From positions 1 to 64,000 of the forward strand of contig JAIXZX010000002.1 of the NCBI GenBank assembly GCA_027489335.1: a stretch of 64,000 nucleotides of DNA, written 5' to 3'. The notes under the pieces are model-generated. The model did not search any database. It was not told where the DNA came from and was given only the letters and a program-made list of their open reading frames with translations. A program made the position numbers and the translations under genes. The stretch comes from Caulobacteraceae bacterium. Lineage in GTDB: Bacteria > Pseudomonadota > Alphaproteobacteria > Caulobacterales > Caulobacteraceae. Positions 17,877 through 26,154 of this stretch are shown one piece after another (position 1 is the first letter of the stretch; each line of letters opens with the position of its first letter).

Positions 17877-19136
17877 TCAGCTGAACAGGTCGGCGAGGTG
17901 GGGATTGAGGAACTTGCCCTGCGGATCGGCTTGGCGACGGGCCGCCCGGAAGCGCTCGGCCATGGGATAGAGGGCGTCGACCTCATCCCGCGTCATGAAG
18001 TGTCGCTTGCCCCAGTGGGGACGCCCCCCGTGGCTGCGAAAGATGGGCTCGGCGGCGGCGAACACCTCGCGCCAGGGCATCTTCGCGTACTGGTGCATGG
18101 AGATCGATGCGCCTGGCCCCTTATTAAACGGGCTGATCCAGATGTCGTCGGCGGCCGCCCAGCGGAATTCGAAGGGGAAGGCCACCGGCCGCCGACCCTT
18201 GCGGATCCAGGCGATGACCTCCTTCAACGCCGGCAGGCCGGCCTCACGGGGCAGTTCGTACTCCATCTCCTCAAACCGGACGTTCCTGGTCGAAGGGAAG
18301 ATGCGGTAGGCCGGCCCCACCTTGTGCACATCGCCGGACGCGCCGGTCATGAACCGCTGGATCGGCCCCGCCAGGAAGGGGAAGGCCTTGGTCATGTCGC
18401 AGCAGAAGCGAAAGATGTCTTCCTCGTTGCTCGGCTTGCCCCGCGGCGTGTCCTCGGCCTCGACGGGGTGCAGGGTCTTGACGATGGCCTCATCGGCATA
18501 GGGGAAGACGAAGAATTCCGCGTGCCGGTGGCGTTGGGCGAGATCGTCGAAATTCTCATAGACCCAGGCCATCGGCTTCTTTTCGACCCGTTCCTCCAGC
18601 TTGTAGGCCGGCAGGACGTCGATGGTGGCCGCGGTGATCACGCCAAACAGGCCGAGCGAAAGACGCTGGCCTTCAAAGAGGTCCTGGTTCTGGACCCGCG
18701 AGCTCTCCACGACAGCGCCGTCGGCCATGACCGCCCGAACCCCTTGAACCAGGGTTGAGAGGCTGCCCAGGTCGCGGCCCGTGCCGTGGGTGCCGGTGCC
18801 GATGGCGCCGGCCAGGGACTGCGGATTGACGTCCCCCTGATTGGGCAAGGAGAGCCCCTCCTCCCACATGGCCTTGGTCAGGCGCTTCAGACTCCAGCCG
18901 GCGGGCGCGGTCACCGTCTTGCGGTCCGGGGCGATGACCAGCTCGCCCTCGAGCTCCGAGAGGTTCAGTAGCAGGCCGTCGGTCTCGCAGAGTGGCGTGA
19001 AAGAGTGGCCGGCCCCGACCACACGCACCTTGTTGGCTTCACGCACCAGGGCCTGGAGCTCGGCCTCCGTGCGCGGCTGCGCAAACTGCGCTGGCGCCGC
19101 ACGCACGCTTCCCGACCAGTTGGACCAGTCCGCCAT
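17877..19136 (-). CDS. D-arabinono-1,4-lactone oxidase-like FAD-dependent oxidoreductase
   Basis: A 419-residue VAO-family flavoenzyme. The FAD domain has VRVVGAGHSFTPLCETDGLLLNLS (about 39-62) and the LAGAIGTGTHGTG loop (about 109-121). The C-terminal ALO domain carries EFRWAAADDIWISPF and HWGKRHF near the end, the substrate-site signature of aldonolactone oxidases. No N-terminal His attachment for covalent FAD is obvious. A GGGAGGGA ribosome site precedes the ATG. The aldonolactone specificity is a family assignment only. Pairing with a DSD1-type PLP enzyme hints at a small oxidative catabolic unit. Confidence 0.88.
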   Translation of the reverse strand: MADWSNWSGSVRAAPAQFAQPRTEAELQALVREANKVRVVGAGHSFTPLCETDGLLLNLSELEGELVIAPDRKTVTAPAGWSLKRLTKAMWEEGLSLPNQGDVNPQSLAGAIGTGTHGTGRDLGSLSTLVQGVRAVMADGAVVESSRVQNQDLFEGQRLSLGLFGVITAATIDVLPAYKLEERVEKKPMAWVYENFDDLAQRHRHAEFFVFPYADEAIVKTLHPVEAEDTPRGKPSNEEDIFRFCCDMTKAFPFLAGPIQRFMTGASGDVHKVGPAYRIFPSTRNVRFEEMEYELPREAGLPALKEVIAWIRKGRRPVAFPFEFRWAAADDIWISPFNKGPGASISMHQYAKMPWREVFAAAEPIFRSHGGRPHWGKRHFMTRDEVDALYPMAERFRAARRQADPQGKFLNPHLADLFS

Positions 19137-19388
19137 TGTCCCTCCCCTGCGCCAGCGTCGAGGCCAGCGGCTTGAGACACTGAACCCGATCGCCGCGGGC
19201 GCCGTCCAGGGGCGGGCGGCGCCTTTTTCCTGCGCGCCGTCCCTGCGGGGCCGTACCGGCGGTTTTTATGACCAATCGAGGCCCGCGATTTCAGGACCTC
19301 ATCATCAGCATGGCGACAATGAAGGACAGAAACCCGCCCCGACCCTCTAATTGCATAGGGGTCGAACTCACCCGCTGAGGAGCGCGCC

Positions 19389-20822
19389 GTGACCCAATCC
19401 GCCACCCCCATCACCGTCGCCCGGGGCGACGGCGTCGGCCCGGAGATCATGCAGGCCTGCCTGCGAATCCTCGAGGCTGGCGGCGCGCGTCTGGCGCCGG
19501 AGTTCATCGAGCTTGGCGAGGCGGTCTGGCGCCAGGGCCACAGCAGCGGCATGACGCGGGAGGGCTGGGAGAGCCTCCGGCGAACCGGCGTCTTCTACAA
19601 GGCGCCGGTGGCCACGCCCCAGGGCGGGGGTGTGAAGTCGATCAATGTAACCATCCGCAAGAGTCTGGGCCTGTTCGCCAATGTCCGGCCCTGCACCGCC
19701 TATGCGCCGTTCGTCCCCACCCGGCATCCCAGCATGGACCTGGTGATCATCCGGGAGAACGAGGAGGACCTCTATGCCGGGATCGAGCACCGGCAGACCC
19801 AGGACGTGGTCCAGTGCCTGAAGCTGGTCACGCGGCCCGGCTGCGAGCGGATCGCCCGCTACGCCTTCGAGTTCGCCCGCAGCCAGGGGCGCAAGCGGGT
19901 GACCTGCATGACCAAGGACAACATCATGAAGTTGACCGACGGTCTCTTCCGGCAGGTGTTCGAGGAGGTGGGGCAAGACTATCCGGACATCGCCCAGGAC
20001 CACATGATCATCGACATCGGCGCCGCCCGGATCGCCGACAGTCCCGAAGCCTTCGACGTCATCCTGGCGCCGAACCTCTATGGGGACATCATATCCGACA
20101 TCGCCGCCCAGGTGGCGGGCTCCGTGGGCTTGGCGCCATCAGCCAATATCGGGGCGCGCTGCGCCATGTTCGAAGCGGTGCATGGATCAGCCCCCGACAT
20201 CGCGGGCCAGGACGTCGCCAACCCATCGGGCCTGCTGCTGGCCGGACTGATGATGTTGAACCATGTGGGCCAGGGGGAGGCTGCGGCCCGGATCCACAAC
20301 GCCTGGCTTTGCGCGCTCGAGGATGGACTGGGCACGCCCGACATGAAGGGGACTGGAGAACCCCTTGGCACGCGGGCGTTTACAGCCTCCGTGATCAGTC
20401 GGATGGGGCGGTCGCCACACTCGCTGAAGCCGGTCTCAGCGCGGCGGACCCCGCCTGCGCCGATCTCCAACCACGCGCCGGCGCCGCGAGCGGAAAAGAC
20501 CACCGTCGGGGTCGACCTGTTCATCGACTGGCGGGGAGATGTCGACACCCTCGCCGCCCGGCTGAAGACGCTGGAACAGGGACCCCTGGGCCTGCAGATG
20601 ATCACAAACCGAGGGGTGAAGGTGTGGCCGGAAGGTCTGCCGGAAACCAACTGTGTCGATCACTGGCGGTGCCGGTTCATGAACGGCGGGTCGTCCATCC
20701 CGCTTAAGGATATCGCCGCCCTGACCGTGCGGGCGGCCGAGGCGGGTCTGGAGTTCATCAAAACGGAGAATCTCTGCGCCTTTGACGGCCAGCCGGGGTT
20801 CAGCCTTGGTCAGGGTCAGTAG
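19389..20822 (+). CDS. Isocitrate dehydrogenase, long alphaproteobacterial type (TIGR02924-like)
   Basis: A 477-residue protein. The first 330 residues are an isopropylmalate/isocitrate dehydrogenase fold: ARGDGVGPEIMQACLRIL, SINVTIRKSLGLFANVRPC with the phosphorylatable-serine-region pattern, VIIRENEEDLYAGIEHR, metal-site NLYGDIISDIAAQ and the cofactor loop EAVHGSAPDIAGQDVANPSG. A C-terminal domain of about 130 residues (GVDLFIDWRGDVDTLAARLK...GLQMITNRGVKVWPEG) marks the long family annotated as NADP-dependent. The cofactor loop HGSAPDIAG looks like that of NAD-using relatives, so specificity should be treated as open. GTG start with a GAGGAG-like site; cysD-like follows after seven bases. 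Confidence 0.9.
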   Translation: MTQSATPITVARGDGVGPEIMQACLRILEAGGARLAPEFIELGEAVWRQGHSSGMTREGWESLRRTGVFYKAPVATPQGGGVKSINVTIRKSLGLFANVRPCTAYAPFVPTRHPSMDLVIIRENEEDLYAGIEHRQTQDVVQCLKLVTRPGCERIARYAFEFARSQGRKRVTCMTKDNIMKLTDGLFRQVFEEVGQDYPDIAQDHMIIDIGAARIADSPEAFDVILAPNLYGDIISDIAAQVAGSVGLAPSANIGARCAMFEAVHGSAPDIAGQDVANPSGLLLAGLMMLNHVGQGEAAARIHNAWLCALEDGLGTPDMKGTGEPLGTRAFTASVISRMGRSPHSLKPVSARRTPPAPISNHAPAPRAEKTTVGVDLFIDWRGDVDTLAARLKTLEQGPLGLQMITNRGVKVWPEGLPETNCVDHWRCRFMNGGSSIPLKDIAALTVRAAEAGLEFIKTENLCAFDGQPGFSLGQGQ

Positions 20823-20829
20823 GCGCCCC

Positions 20830-21765
20830 ATGCTGAAGCCCTCCTCCCCCGCAACCCCCGGCGTCGAACTGCCGCCGCACCTGGCCCGCCTCGAAGCAGA
20901 GGCGATCCACATCTTCCGTGAGGCCATCTCCGGCGCCGAGCGGCCGGTGATCCTCTTCTCCGGGGGGAAGGACTCGACCGTGCTGGCGCACCTGGCGGCG
21001 GCGGCCTTCTACCCGTCGCCGCCGCCAGCGCCGCTGCTCCATATCGACTCGACCTTCGAGTTCAAGGAGACCCTGACGTTCCGAGACCAGTTCGCCGCCG
21101 CCTATGGGTTCAAGCTCCTGGTCCGGCGCAACGAAGACGGGCGAGCCGCCGGGGTCAGCCCGTTCACCCACGGCTCGGCCGTCTACACCGATGTGATGCG
21201 CACAGAACCGCTGAAGGCGGCCCTCGATGAGTTGAAGGCCGACATCATCTTCGGCGGGGCCCGCCGGGACGAGGAAAAGTCCCGGGCCAAGGAACGGGTG
21301 GTCTCGATCCGCCAACCCGGACATGGCTGGGAGCCGAGGGCGCAGCGTCCAGAACTCTGGAGCCTTTACAACACCCGGCTCGGACCCGGTCAGAGCGCCC
21401 GGGTCTTTCCTCTGTCCAATTGGACCGAGAGCGACATCTGGACCTACATCCTGGTGCGGGGCCTGCCGCTCGCGCCGCTCTATTTCGCTGCTCTGCGACC
21501 GACGGTCATGAGAGACGACATGCTGCTCGTGGTCGGCGACGACCGCTTTGTGTTCGACGCCGGTGAGGAACTGGTCACCCGGACCGTCAGGTTCCGAACC
21601 GTCGGGTGCTGGCCGGTGACCGGAGCCGTGGAGTCCGAGGCGACGACGATCGCGCAAGTCCTAATCGAAACCCTGGCCGATCCGCGCTCCGAACGACAGG
21701 GTCGGATGATCGACCGCGATGAGGGCAGCTCCCTGGAGACCAAGAAACGTCGCGGGTATTTCTAA
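20830..21765 (+). CDS. CysD-like sulfate adenylyltransferase small subunit, diverged and without CysN
   Basis: A 311-residue PP-loop ATP pyrophosphatase close to CysD. Matching segments are LFSGGKDSTVLAHLA (P-loop), FGGARRDEEKSRAKERV, RVFPLSNWTESDIW, VRFRTVGCWPVTGAVESEA and the C-terminal KKRRGYF. The normally conserved DTxWKFxEM segment after the P-loop is replaced by DSTFEFKETLTFRD. No cysN, cysC, cysH or sulfite gene is in the window, and the neighbour is isocitrate dehydrogenase, seven bases upstream. It could be ordinary CysD with cysN elsewhere, or a paralogue with another adenylation role. ATG 20830 is the start that clears the upstream stop. Confidence 0.85.
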   Translation: MLKPSSPATPGVELPPHLARLEAEAIHIFREAISGAERPVILFSGGKDSTVLAHLAAAAFYPSPPPAPLLHIDSTFEFKETLTFRDQFAAAYGFKLLVRRNEDGRAAGVSPFTHGSAVYTDVMRTEPLKAALDELKADIIFGGARRDEEKSRAKERVVSIRQPGHGWEPRAQRPELWSLYNTRLGPGQSARVFPLSNWTESDIWTYILVRGLPLAPLYFAALRPTVMRDDMLLVVGDDRFVFDAGEELVTRTVRFRTVGCWPVTGAVESEATTIAQVLIETLADPRSERQGRMIDRDEGSSLETKKRRGYF

Positions 21766-21774
21766 GCGCCAGAT

Positions 21775-21810
21775 GCGGCCGGCCGGGGGCTGGAGAACCC
21801 GGCCGGCCGC
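21775..21810. terminator. Strong GC hairpin between convergent genes
   Basis: A perfect 13-base-pair stem (GCGGCCGGCCGGG with CCCGGCCGGCCGC) around a 10-base loop lies between the stop of cysD-like (21765) and the stop of the minus-strand DUF465 gene (21817). No T-run follows on either strand, so it would be a non-canonical two-way terminator or 3'-end stabiliser. Confidence 0.55.
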
Positions 21811-21816
21811 CGGGCG

Positions 21817-21999
21817 TCAGGCTCGGACGGGGTAGAGGCCGGCCTCGGCGAAGAACAGCTGGTCCTTCACCGAAAGCTTGCGGCGCTTGAGCTCCCGGAT
21901 GCGCTCGATATCGGGGTGGGCGCGCCGCTCCTCCCGCCGGATCTCGTGGTCGAGCCAGCGGTGTTCGCTGCGCAGCCGGTTCATACGGATGTAGTTCAC
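21817..21999 (-). CDS. DUF465 (YdcH-like) small protein
   Basis: A 60-residue basic helical protein (NRLRSEHRWLDHEIRREERR...ELKRRKLSVKDQLFFAE). The pattern of a first helix with HxxLDxEI-like residues and a second with LKRRKLxxKDxL is the DUF465/YdcH hairpin. The GTG at 21999 is preferred because a GAGGAG site lies seven bases before it, and an ATG five codons later has none. The family is widespread in alphaproteobacteria and its function is unknown. It is convergent with the cysD-like gene. Confidence 0.85.
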   Translation of the reverse strand: MNYIRMNRLRSEHRWLDHEIRREERRAHPDIERIRELKRRKLSVKDQLFFAEAGLYPVRA

Positions 22000-22318
22000 A
22001 ATGGGCTCCTCACACTTGGGAGGCGCGCTGTCGGCCGCCGGGTCGGGGGAGCATGGGGGGACAGCTCAATGACCCTGATCGCAGCCGGGCGCGCCCGCTG
22101 CGGTCCGACATCGCGATCCCATGATCGCCAGAGGGGCCCGGCCCGCGGGCTGATCAGAGCACAGCCGGGGTGAGGTTCAAGCCAAACCGCCATGCCGATC
22201 GGTCATGGTCATGATGAGTTGTGTCGCGGGTCGCGACCACGTCGCTTGCGTAAAAAGACCTTCCTGCTAGGTTTCCGGCTGGCTCCCGTAGAGGAGCGTT
22301 CAATCAGGAGCCCAGGTC
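22000..22318. other. Gene-poor spacer upstream of the carotenoid oxygenase
   Basis: The 319-base spacer between the divergent DUF465 and carotenoid oxygenase genes has no convincing coding frame. It contains a short inverted repeat (GTCGCG, three bases, CGCGAC; about 22222-22236) and the promoter-like pair listed separately. Nothing else was recognised. Confidence 0.5.
22246..22274 (+). promoter_or_regulatory. Probable housekeeping promoter of the carotenoid oxygenase gene
   Basis: TTGCGT (22246-22251), 14 bases, then GCTAGGTTT (22266-22274). This resembles the Caulobacter sigma-73 pattern TTGACG-N12/13-GCTANAWC known for the family, with one extra spacer base. It would start transcription roughly 40 bases before ATG 22319. 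A near twin precedes the cytochrome c gene at 33931. Confidence 0.45.
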
Positions 22319-23797
22319 ATGAAGTTGGAGCGTCTGTCGCCGGTCCGCACCTCGTTGCAGCCCACAAACCACCCCTATCTGACCGGGGCCTGGACGCCGC
22401 TGCACGAAGAGGTCAACGCCGAGGACCTGCAGGTGCTGGAGGGCGTGATCCCTACCGACATCGACGGCGTCTATGTGCGCAACACCGAGAACCAGGCCCA
22501 CCAGCCGCTCGGCCGCTATCACCCCTTTGACGGGGACGGCATGGTTCACATGATCAGCTTCAAGGACGGCAAGGCCGATTATCGCAATCGCTTCGTGCGC
22601 ACCCGCTGCTTCGAAGCCGAACAGGAGGCCGGTCAGTCCCTGTGGGGCGGCCTGGCCGATGGGCCCGGCGTCTCGGTGCGCCCGGGCTTCGGCGCCCATG
22701 GGAGCCTCAAGGACTCCTCCAGCACAGACGTGGTGGTGCACGGGGGCAAGATCGTCTCGACCTTCTATCAGTGCGGCGAAGCCTACTGGCTCGATCCCGA
22801 AACCCTTGAGCAGGGCGGCGTGGCCAGCTGGGCGCCCCTCGACGGGGTGTCGGCCCACACCAAGGTGGACGAAGCCACCGGCGAGCTCCTGTTCTTCAAC
22901 TACTCCAAGCAGGCGCCCTACATGCACTATGGGGTGGTCGATAAGGACGGAAGGCGGGTCCACTATACGCCCGTGCCCCTGCCCGGCCCGCGCCTGCCGC
23001 ACGACATGGCGTTCTCGGCCAACTATTCGATCCTCAACGACTTCCCGGTGTTCTGGGATCAGGACCTGCTGGCTCAGAACATCCATGTGGTGCGCATGCA
23101 CGAGGGTCTGCCGTCGCGCTTCGCCGTCATTCCGCGCTATGGCAGCGAGGCCGACATCCGCTGGTTCGAGGCCGCCCCGACCTATGTCCTGCACTGGCTG
23201 AACGCCTATGAGGATGGCGACGAGGTCGTCATGGACGGCTACTTCCAGGAAGACCCCTGCCCGGCGCCCCTACCTGACGCGCCCCGGGGTCTGGCCCACA
23301 TGATGGCCTATCTGGACGAGCACAGCTTCAAGCCCAAGCTGCACCGTTGGCGCTTCAATCTGAAGACCGGCGAGACCCGCGAACACCACCTGGACGACCG
23401 CATCCTGGAGTTCGGGATGTTCAACCAGCGCTATGCCGGCAAGCCTTACCGATACGCCTACTCCACCACCACCAAGCCCGGCTGGTTCCTGTTCAACGGC
23501 TTCGTCAAGCACGACCTGGAGACCGGCGAGTCCTGGTCCTTCACCCTGCCCGAAGGCAAGTTCGCCAGTGAGGCCCCCTTTGTGCCACGCATCGGCGCCA
23601 CGACCGAAGATGACGGCTATCTGGTCAGCTTCATCATCGACGAGGCGGCTGGAACCTCCGAATGCGTGCTGATCGACGCCCAGAAGATCGAGGCCGGGCC
23701 GGTGGTCCGGATCGCCCTGCCGCACAAGATCTGCAGCGGCACCCACAGCGTCTGGGCCGACCGGGACTTCCTGCGTCATGGGGTTTCGGCGGCATGA
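22319..23797 (+). CDS. Carotenoid oxygenase family dioxygenase
   Basis: A 492-residue seven-bladed propeller iron enzyme that cleaves a double bond in carotenoids, apocarotenoids or stilbenes. The four iron-binding histidines are recognisable: His180 (GVSAHTK), His228 (LPHDMAFS), His292 (YVLHWLNAYEDG) and His476 (SGTHSVW). The N-terminal VYVRNTENQ and HPFDGDGMVHMISF segments are family hallmarks. No signal peptide is seen. Length and residue pattern fit the bacterial lignostilbene/apocarotenoid group, and the substrate is unknown. Its stop overlaps the start of an NTF2-like gene, suggesting a shared pathway. No carotenoid biosynthesis gene is in the window. Confidence 0.93.
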   Translation: MKLERLSPVRTSLQPTNHPYLTGAWTPLHEEVNAEDLQVLEGVIPTDIDGVYVRNTENQAHQPLGRYHPFDGDGMVHMISFKDGKADYRNRFVRTRCFEAEQEAGQSLWGGLADGPGVSVRPGFGAHGSLKDSSSTDVVVHGGKIVSTFYQCGEAYWLDPETLEQGGVASWAPLDGVSAHTKVDEATGELLFFNYSKQAPYMHYGVVDKDGRRVHYTPVPLPGPRLPHDMAFSANYSILNDFPVFWDQDLLAQNIHVVRMHEGLPSRFAVIPRYGSEADIRWFEAAPTYVLHWLNAYEDGDEVVMDGYFQEDPCPAPLPDAPRGLAHMMAYLDEHSFKPKLHRWRFNLKTGETREHHLDDRILEFGMFNQRYAGKPYRYAYSTTTKPGWFLFNGFVKHDLETGESWSFTLPEGKFASEAPFVPRIGATTEDDGYLVSFIIDEAAGTSECVLIDAQKIEAGPVVRIALPHKICSGTHSVWADRDFLRHGVSAA

Positions 23798-24207
23798 GCC
23801 CACAGGAACACCTGGCCCTGGCCGAGCGGTTCATCAGCGCGCTTGAGGCCGGTGACGTCGAGGCCGTGCGCGGCATCTACGCTCCCGACGCCAAGCTCTG
23901 GCACAACAATGATGAGATCGAGCAGACGGTGGACCAGAACCTGCGGGTCCTGGCCTGGCTGATCCGGGCCCTGCCGGAGCGTCGCTACAGGATCGTACGC
24001 CGGGAGATCCTGGCCGACGGCTTTATGCAGCAGCATGTGCTGGAGGGCGTCCTGGCCGACGGCCAGCCCTTCGCCATGCCCGCCTGCGTGGTGGTCCAGG
24101 CCAAGGACGGCCGAATCACGCGCCTGGACGAGTATCTCGACCCTGCCGCGGGGGCGCCGCTCGCCGCGCAGGCCAGGCGGGCCAAGGTCGCGTCGGCGGC
24201 CCTCTAA
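23794..24207 (+). CDS. NTF2/SnoaL-like small protein
   Basis: A 137-residue protein starting at ATG 23794, overlapping the carotenoid oxygenase stop by four bases. AERFISALEAGDVEAVRGIYAPDAKLWHNND is the opening of the SnoaL-like cone fold, and GRITRLDEYLDPAAGAPLAAQ its closing strand. Family members are isomerases, cyclases, hydratases or mere ligand binders, so the role is open. Tight coupling to the oxygenase suggests it handles the same hydrophobic substrate or product. The stop overlaps the end of the convergent HxlR gene by four bases. Confidence 0.85.
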   Translation: MSPQEHLALAERFISALEAGDVEAVRGIYAPDAKLWHNNDEIEQTVDQNLRVLAWLIRALPERRYRIVRREILADGFMQQHVLEGVLADGQPFAMPACVVVQAKDGRITRLDEYLDPAAGAPLAAQARRAKVASAAL

Positions 24208-25169
24208 ACGTCCAGAGCCGCAGCTATGCTGTCGAGACCGGCGGGTTCGCCACACTGGTCGCAGGTGATCTTCGCCTTCAGGGGCTGGCCGCAGGGGCGG
24301 TGATAGGTGATCAGCGGCGGCCCCTGGCCGCCATCGAGCCATTGGTCGCCCCACCGGTTCAACTCGGCGATCAGCGGATAGAGGTCGCGGCCCTGGTCGG
24401 TCAGCCGATACTCCCAGCGCTGGGGCTTGTCCTGATAGAGGATCTTGCGCAGTACGCCGAGTTCGACCAGCCGAGAGAGGCGGTCAGACAGGATATTGGG
24501 CGCGATCCCCAGGGCCGATTGCAGATCCCCGAACCGCCGGCGGCCCATGAAAGCCGAGGCGATGACGTGGGACGTCCAGCGGTCGCCCAGCACCTGGAAG
24601 GCGCGGTCCAGCATGGGGTTTCCCACATTCAGGGCGTCGGCCGGCACGATGGAGCGCCGCTGCGCCCGGGGCGGCTGGCTCGGCTCGACGCCGGCCCCAG
24701 GCCCGTCGATCACATAGACGTCCCGCGCGGTGACCACCTCGCCGCAGCAGCCGCAGCGATATTCCGGGGTGAACGGCTTGCCGCAGGTATGGCGTACCTG
24801 GTGGGCCGGGTGGGTCGGATCGAAGAACCAGCGCTTCTCCCAGCCGATGATCATCAAGGCCAGGCTGTAGAGATCGCGGCCCATCTCGGTCAGGCGGTAC
24901 TCCTCCCGGACCGGCCGCTCCTGATAGCGGACCTTCTCCAGCACGCCGGCCGCCGTCAGGCGCCGTAGCCTGTCGGTGAGCAGGCTGCGGGCGACGCCGA
25001 TCTTGCCCTGGAAATCCTCGAACCGCCGGACCCTCTGGAACGCCAGATAGAGGATCATCAGGGTCCAGCGATCGCCGAGAATGTTCAGGGCCCGGGTGGC
25101 GGAATTGGCCTGCACGAGCTGGGTCGTACGGCGTTCGTCCGTGAACGGGCTAGAGCTGGAATCAGCCAT
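24204..25169 (-). CDS. Double-domain HxlR-type winged-helix regulator
   Basis: A 321-residue protein made of two HxlR units in tandem. Unit 1 (about 22-145) has ALNILGDRWTLMILYLAFQRVRRFEDFQ and ends in a His/Cys group (His127, Cys129, Cys139, Cys142). Unit 2 (about 183-308) has AFQVLGDRWTSHVIASAFMGRRRFGDLQ and ends in the same pattern (His290, Cys293, Cys303, Cys306). The Cys spacing, 10 then 3, is identical in both. Usual HxlR regulators are about 110-150 residues and dimerise, and this could act as a covalent dimer. It lies convergent with the oxygenase pair and 86 bases downstream of DUF1295. Confidence 0.9.
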   Translation of the reverse strand: MADSSSSPFTDERRTTQLVQANSATRALNILGDRWTLMILYLAFQRVRRFEDFQGKIGVARSLLTDRLRRLTAAGVLEKVRYQERPVREEYRLTEMGRDLYSLALMIIGWEKRWFFDPTHPAHQVRHTCGKPFTPEYRCGCCGEVVTARDVYVIDGPGAGVEPSQPPRAQRRSIVPADALNVGNPMLDRAFQVLGDRWTSHVIASAFMGRRRFGDLQSALGIAPNILSDRLSRLVELGVLRKILYQDKPQRWEYRLTDQGRDLYPLIAELNRWGDQWLDGGQGPPLITYHRPCGQPLKAKITCDQCGEPAGLDSIAAALDV

Positions 25170-25255
25170 GGGATCTCGGCGTTATGGGCGGCCGGACCCT
25201 TGGAGCATGGCGCCCCCTTGTCAACCCGCGGTACGGCGCGCCTGGGCCCCTACCC

Positions 25256-26074
25256 TCAGACCTCCTCCAGAGGCTGGGCGGGCTTGGGCGGCCACGGGAT
25301 GAAGGGCGAGGTGCGGCGGGCATAGTCCTCATAGGCCGGCTTGCGCCGACGCATGCGACCTTCAACGGTGGGCATGCCGCTCCAGCGGGTGAGCGTATAG
25401 ACGAGGTAGATCGGCCCGATCACCGCGAACAAGCCAGGCGTCGTCTCCGCCGCCACCAGCCACAGGCCCCACCAGACGCAGGCGTCGCCGAAATAGTTGG
25501 GATGGCGGGTGTAGCGCCAGAGGCCGGTGTCCAGGACCTTGCCGGCGTTGTCCGGGTTCTTCTGGAAGCGGACGAGCTGCCAGTCCCCAATGCTCTCGAA
25601 CAGAATGCCGAAAATGGCGAGCCCCGCCCCCACATAGCCGATCACGCCAAGGGCCGCCGGCTCGTCGGCGATCTGGCCCAGCTGCACGGGCAGGCAGACC
25701 AGCCAGAGCAGAGGCATCTGCAGCAGGAAGACCAGACGGAAGGAGGCGTAGCCATAATTCCAGCCGCGCTCGGCCTTGGCCTTCTCCATCATGCGAACGT
25801 AACGGCGGTCCGGCCCGTGGTCGCGCCAGCGCCACAGAAGATAGCCGCCTAGGCGCACGGCCCAGAGGGCGCAGATCACCGTGAGGACCAGGCGCCGCTC
25901 GGTGTCGCCGCCGGTCTGGATGAAGGTGGCCACGGCCACCACACCCATCCCTAGGGCCCACAGGCTGTCCACCGGCGTCGGGTCGCGCATGGCCCAGCAG
26001 GCCGCCCAGGCCAGGATGAACAGGGCCAGCACCACCCCGGCGTTGATCGCCAGGACCGTCACGATTTCAAGCAT
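25256..26074 (-). CDS. DUF1295 membrane protein (steroid reductase/isoprenylcysteine methyltransferase-like)
   Basis: A 272-residue polytopic membrane protein. The diagnostic C-terminal block is GLWRYTRHPNYFGDACVWWGLWL, with RHPNYFGD as the NADPH or SAM-pocket motif, and it ends YEDYARRTSPFIPWPPK. ERGWNYGYASFRLVFLLQM near the middle also fits DUF1295. Members reduce or methylate hydrophobic substrates, and the specific reaction is unknown. A GGGGGAA site precedes ATG 26074. Confidence 0.9.
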   Translation of the reverse strand: MLEIVTVLAINAGVVLALFILAWAACWAMRDPTPVDSLWALGMGVVAVATFIQTGGDTERRLVLTVICALWAVRLGGYLLWRWRDHGPDRRYVRMMEKAKAERGWNYGYASFRLVFLLQMPLLWLVCLPVQLGQIADEPAALGVIGYVGAGLAIFGILFESIGDWQLVRFQKNPDNAGKVLDTGLWRYTRHPNYFGDACVWWGLWLVAAETTPGLFAVIGPIYLVYTLTRWSGMPTVEGRMRRRKPAYEDYARRTSPFIPWPPKPAQPLEEV

Positions 26075-26154
26075 GGTTCCCCCCGCCCCTCACGCGAGGG
26101 GTCTTGGTCCGTCTTTCTATGCAAGCTACTTGACGCCCGCGCGCCCCACAAGGG

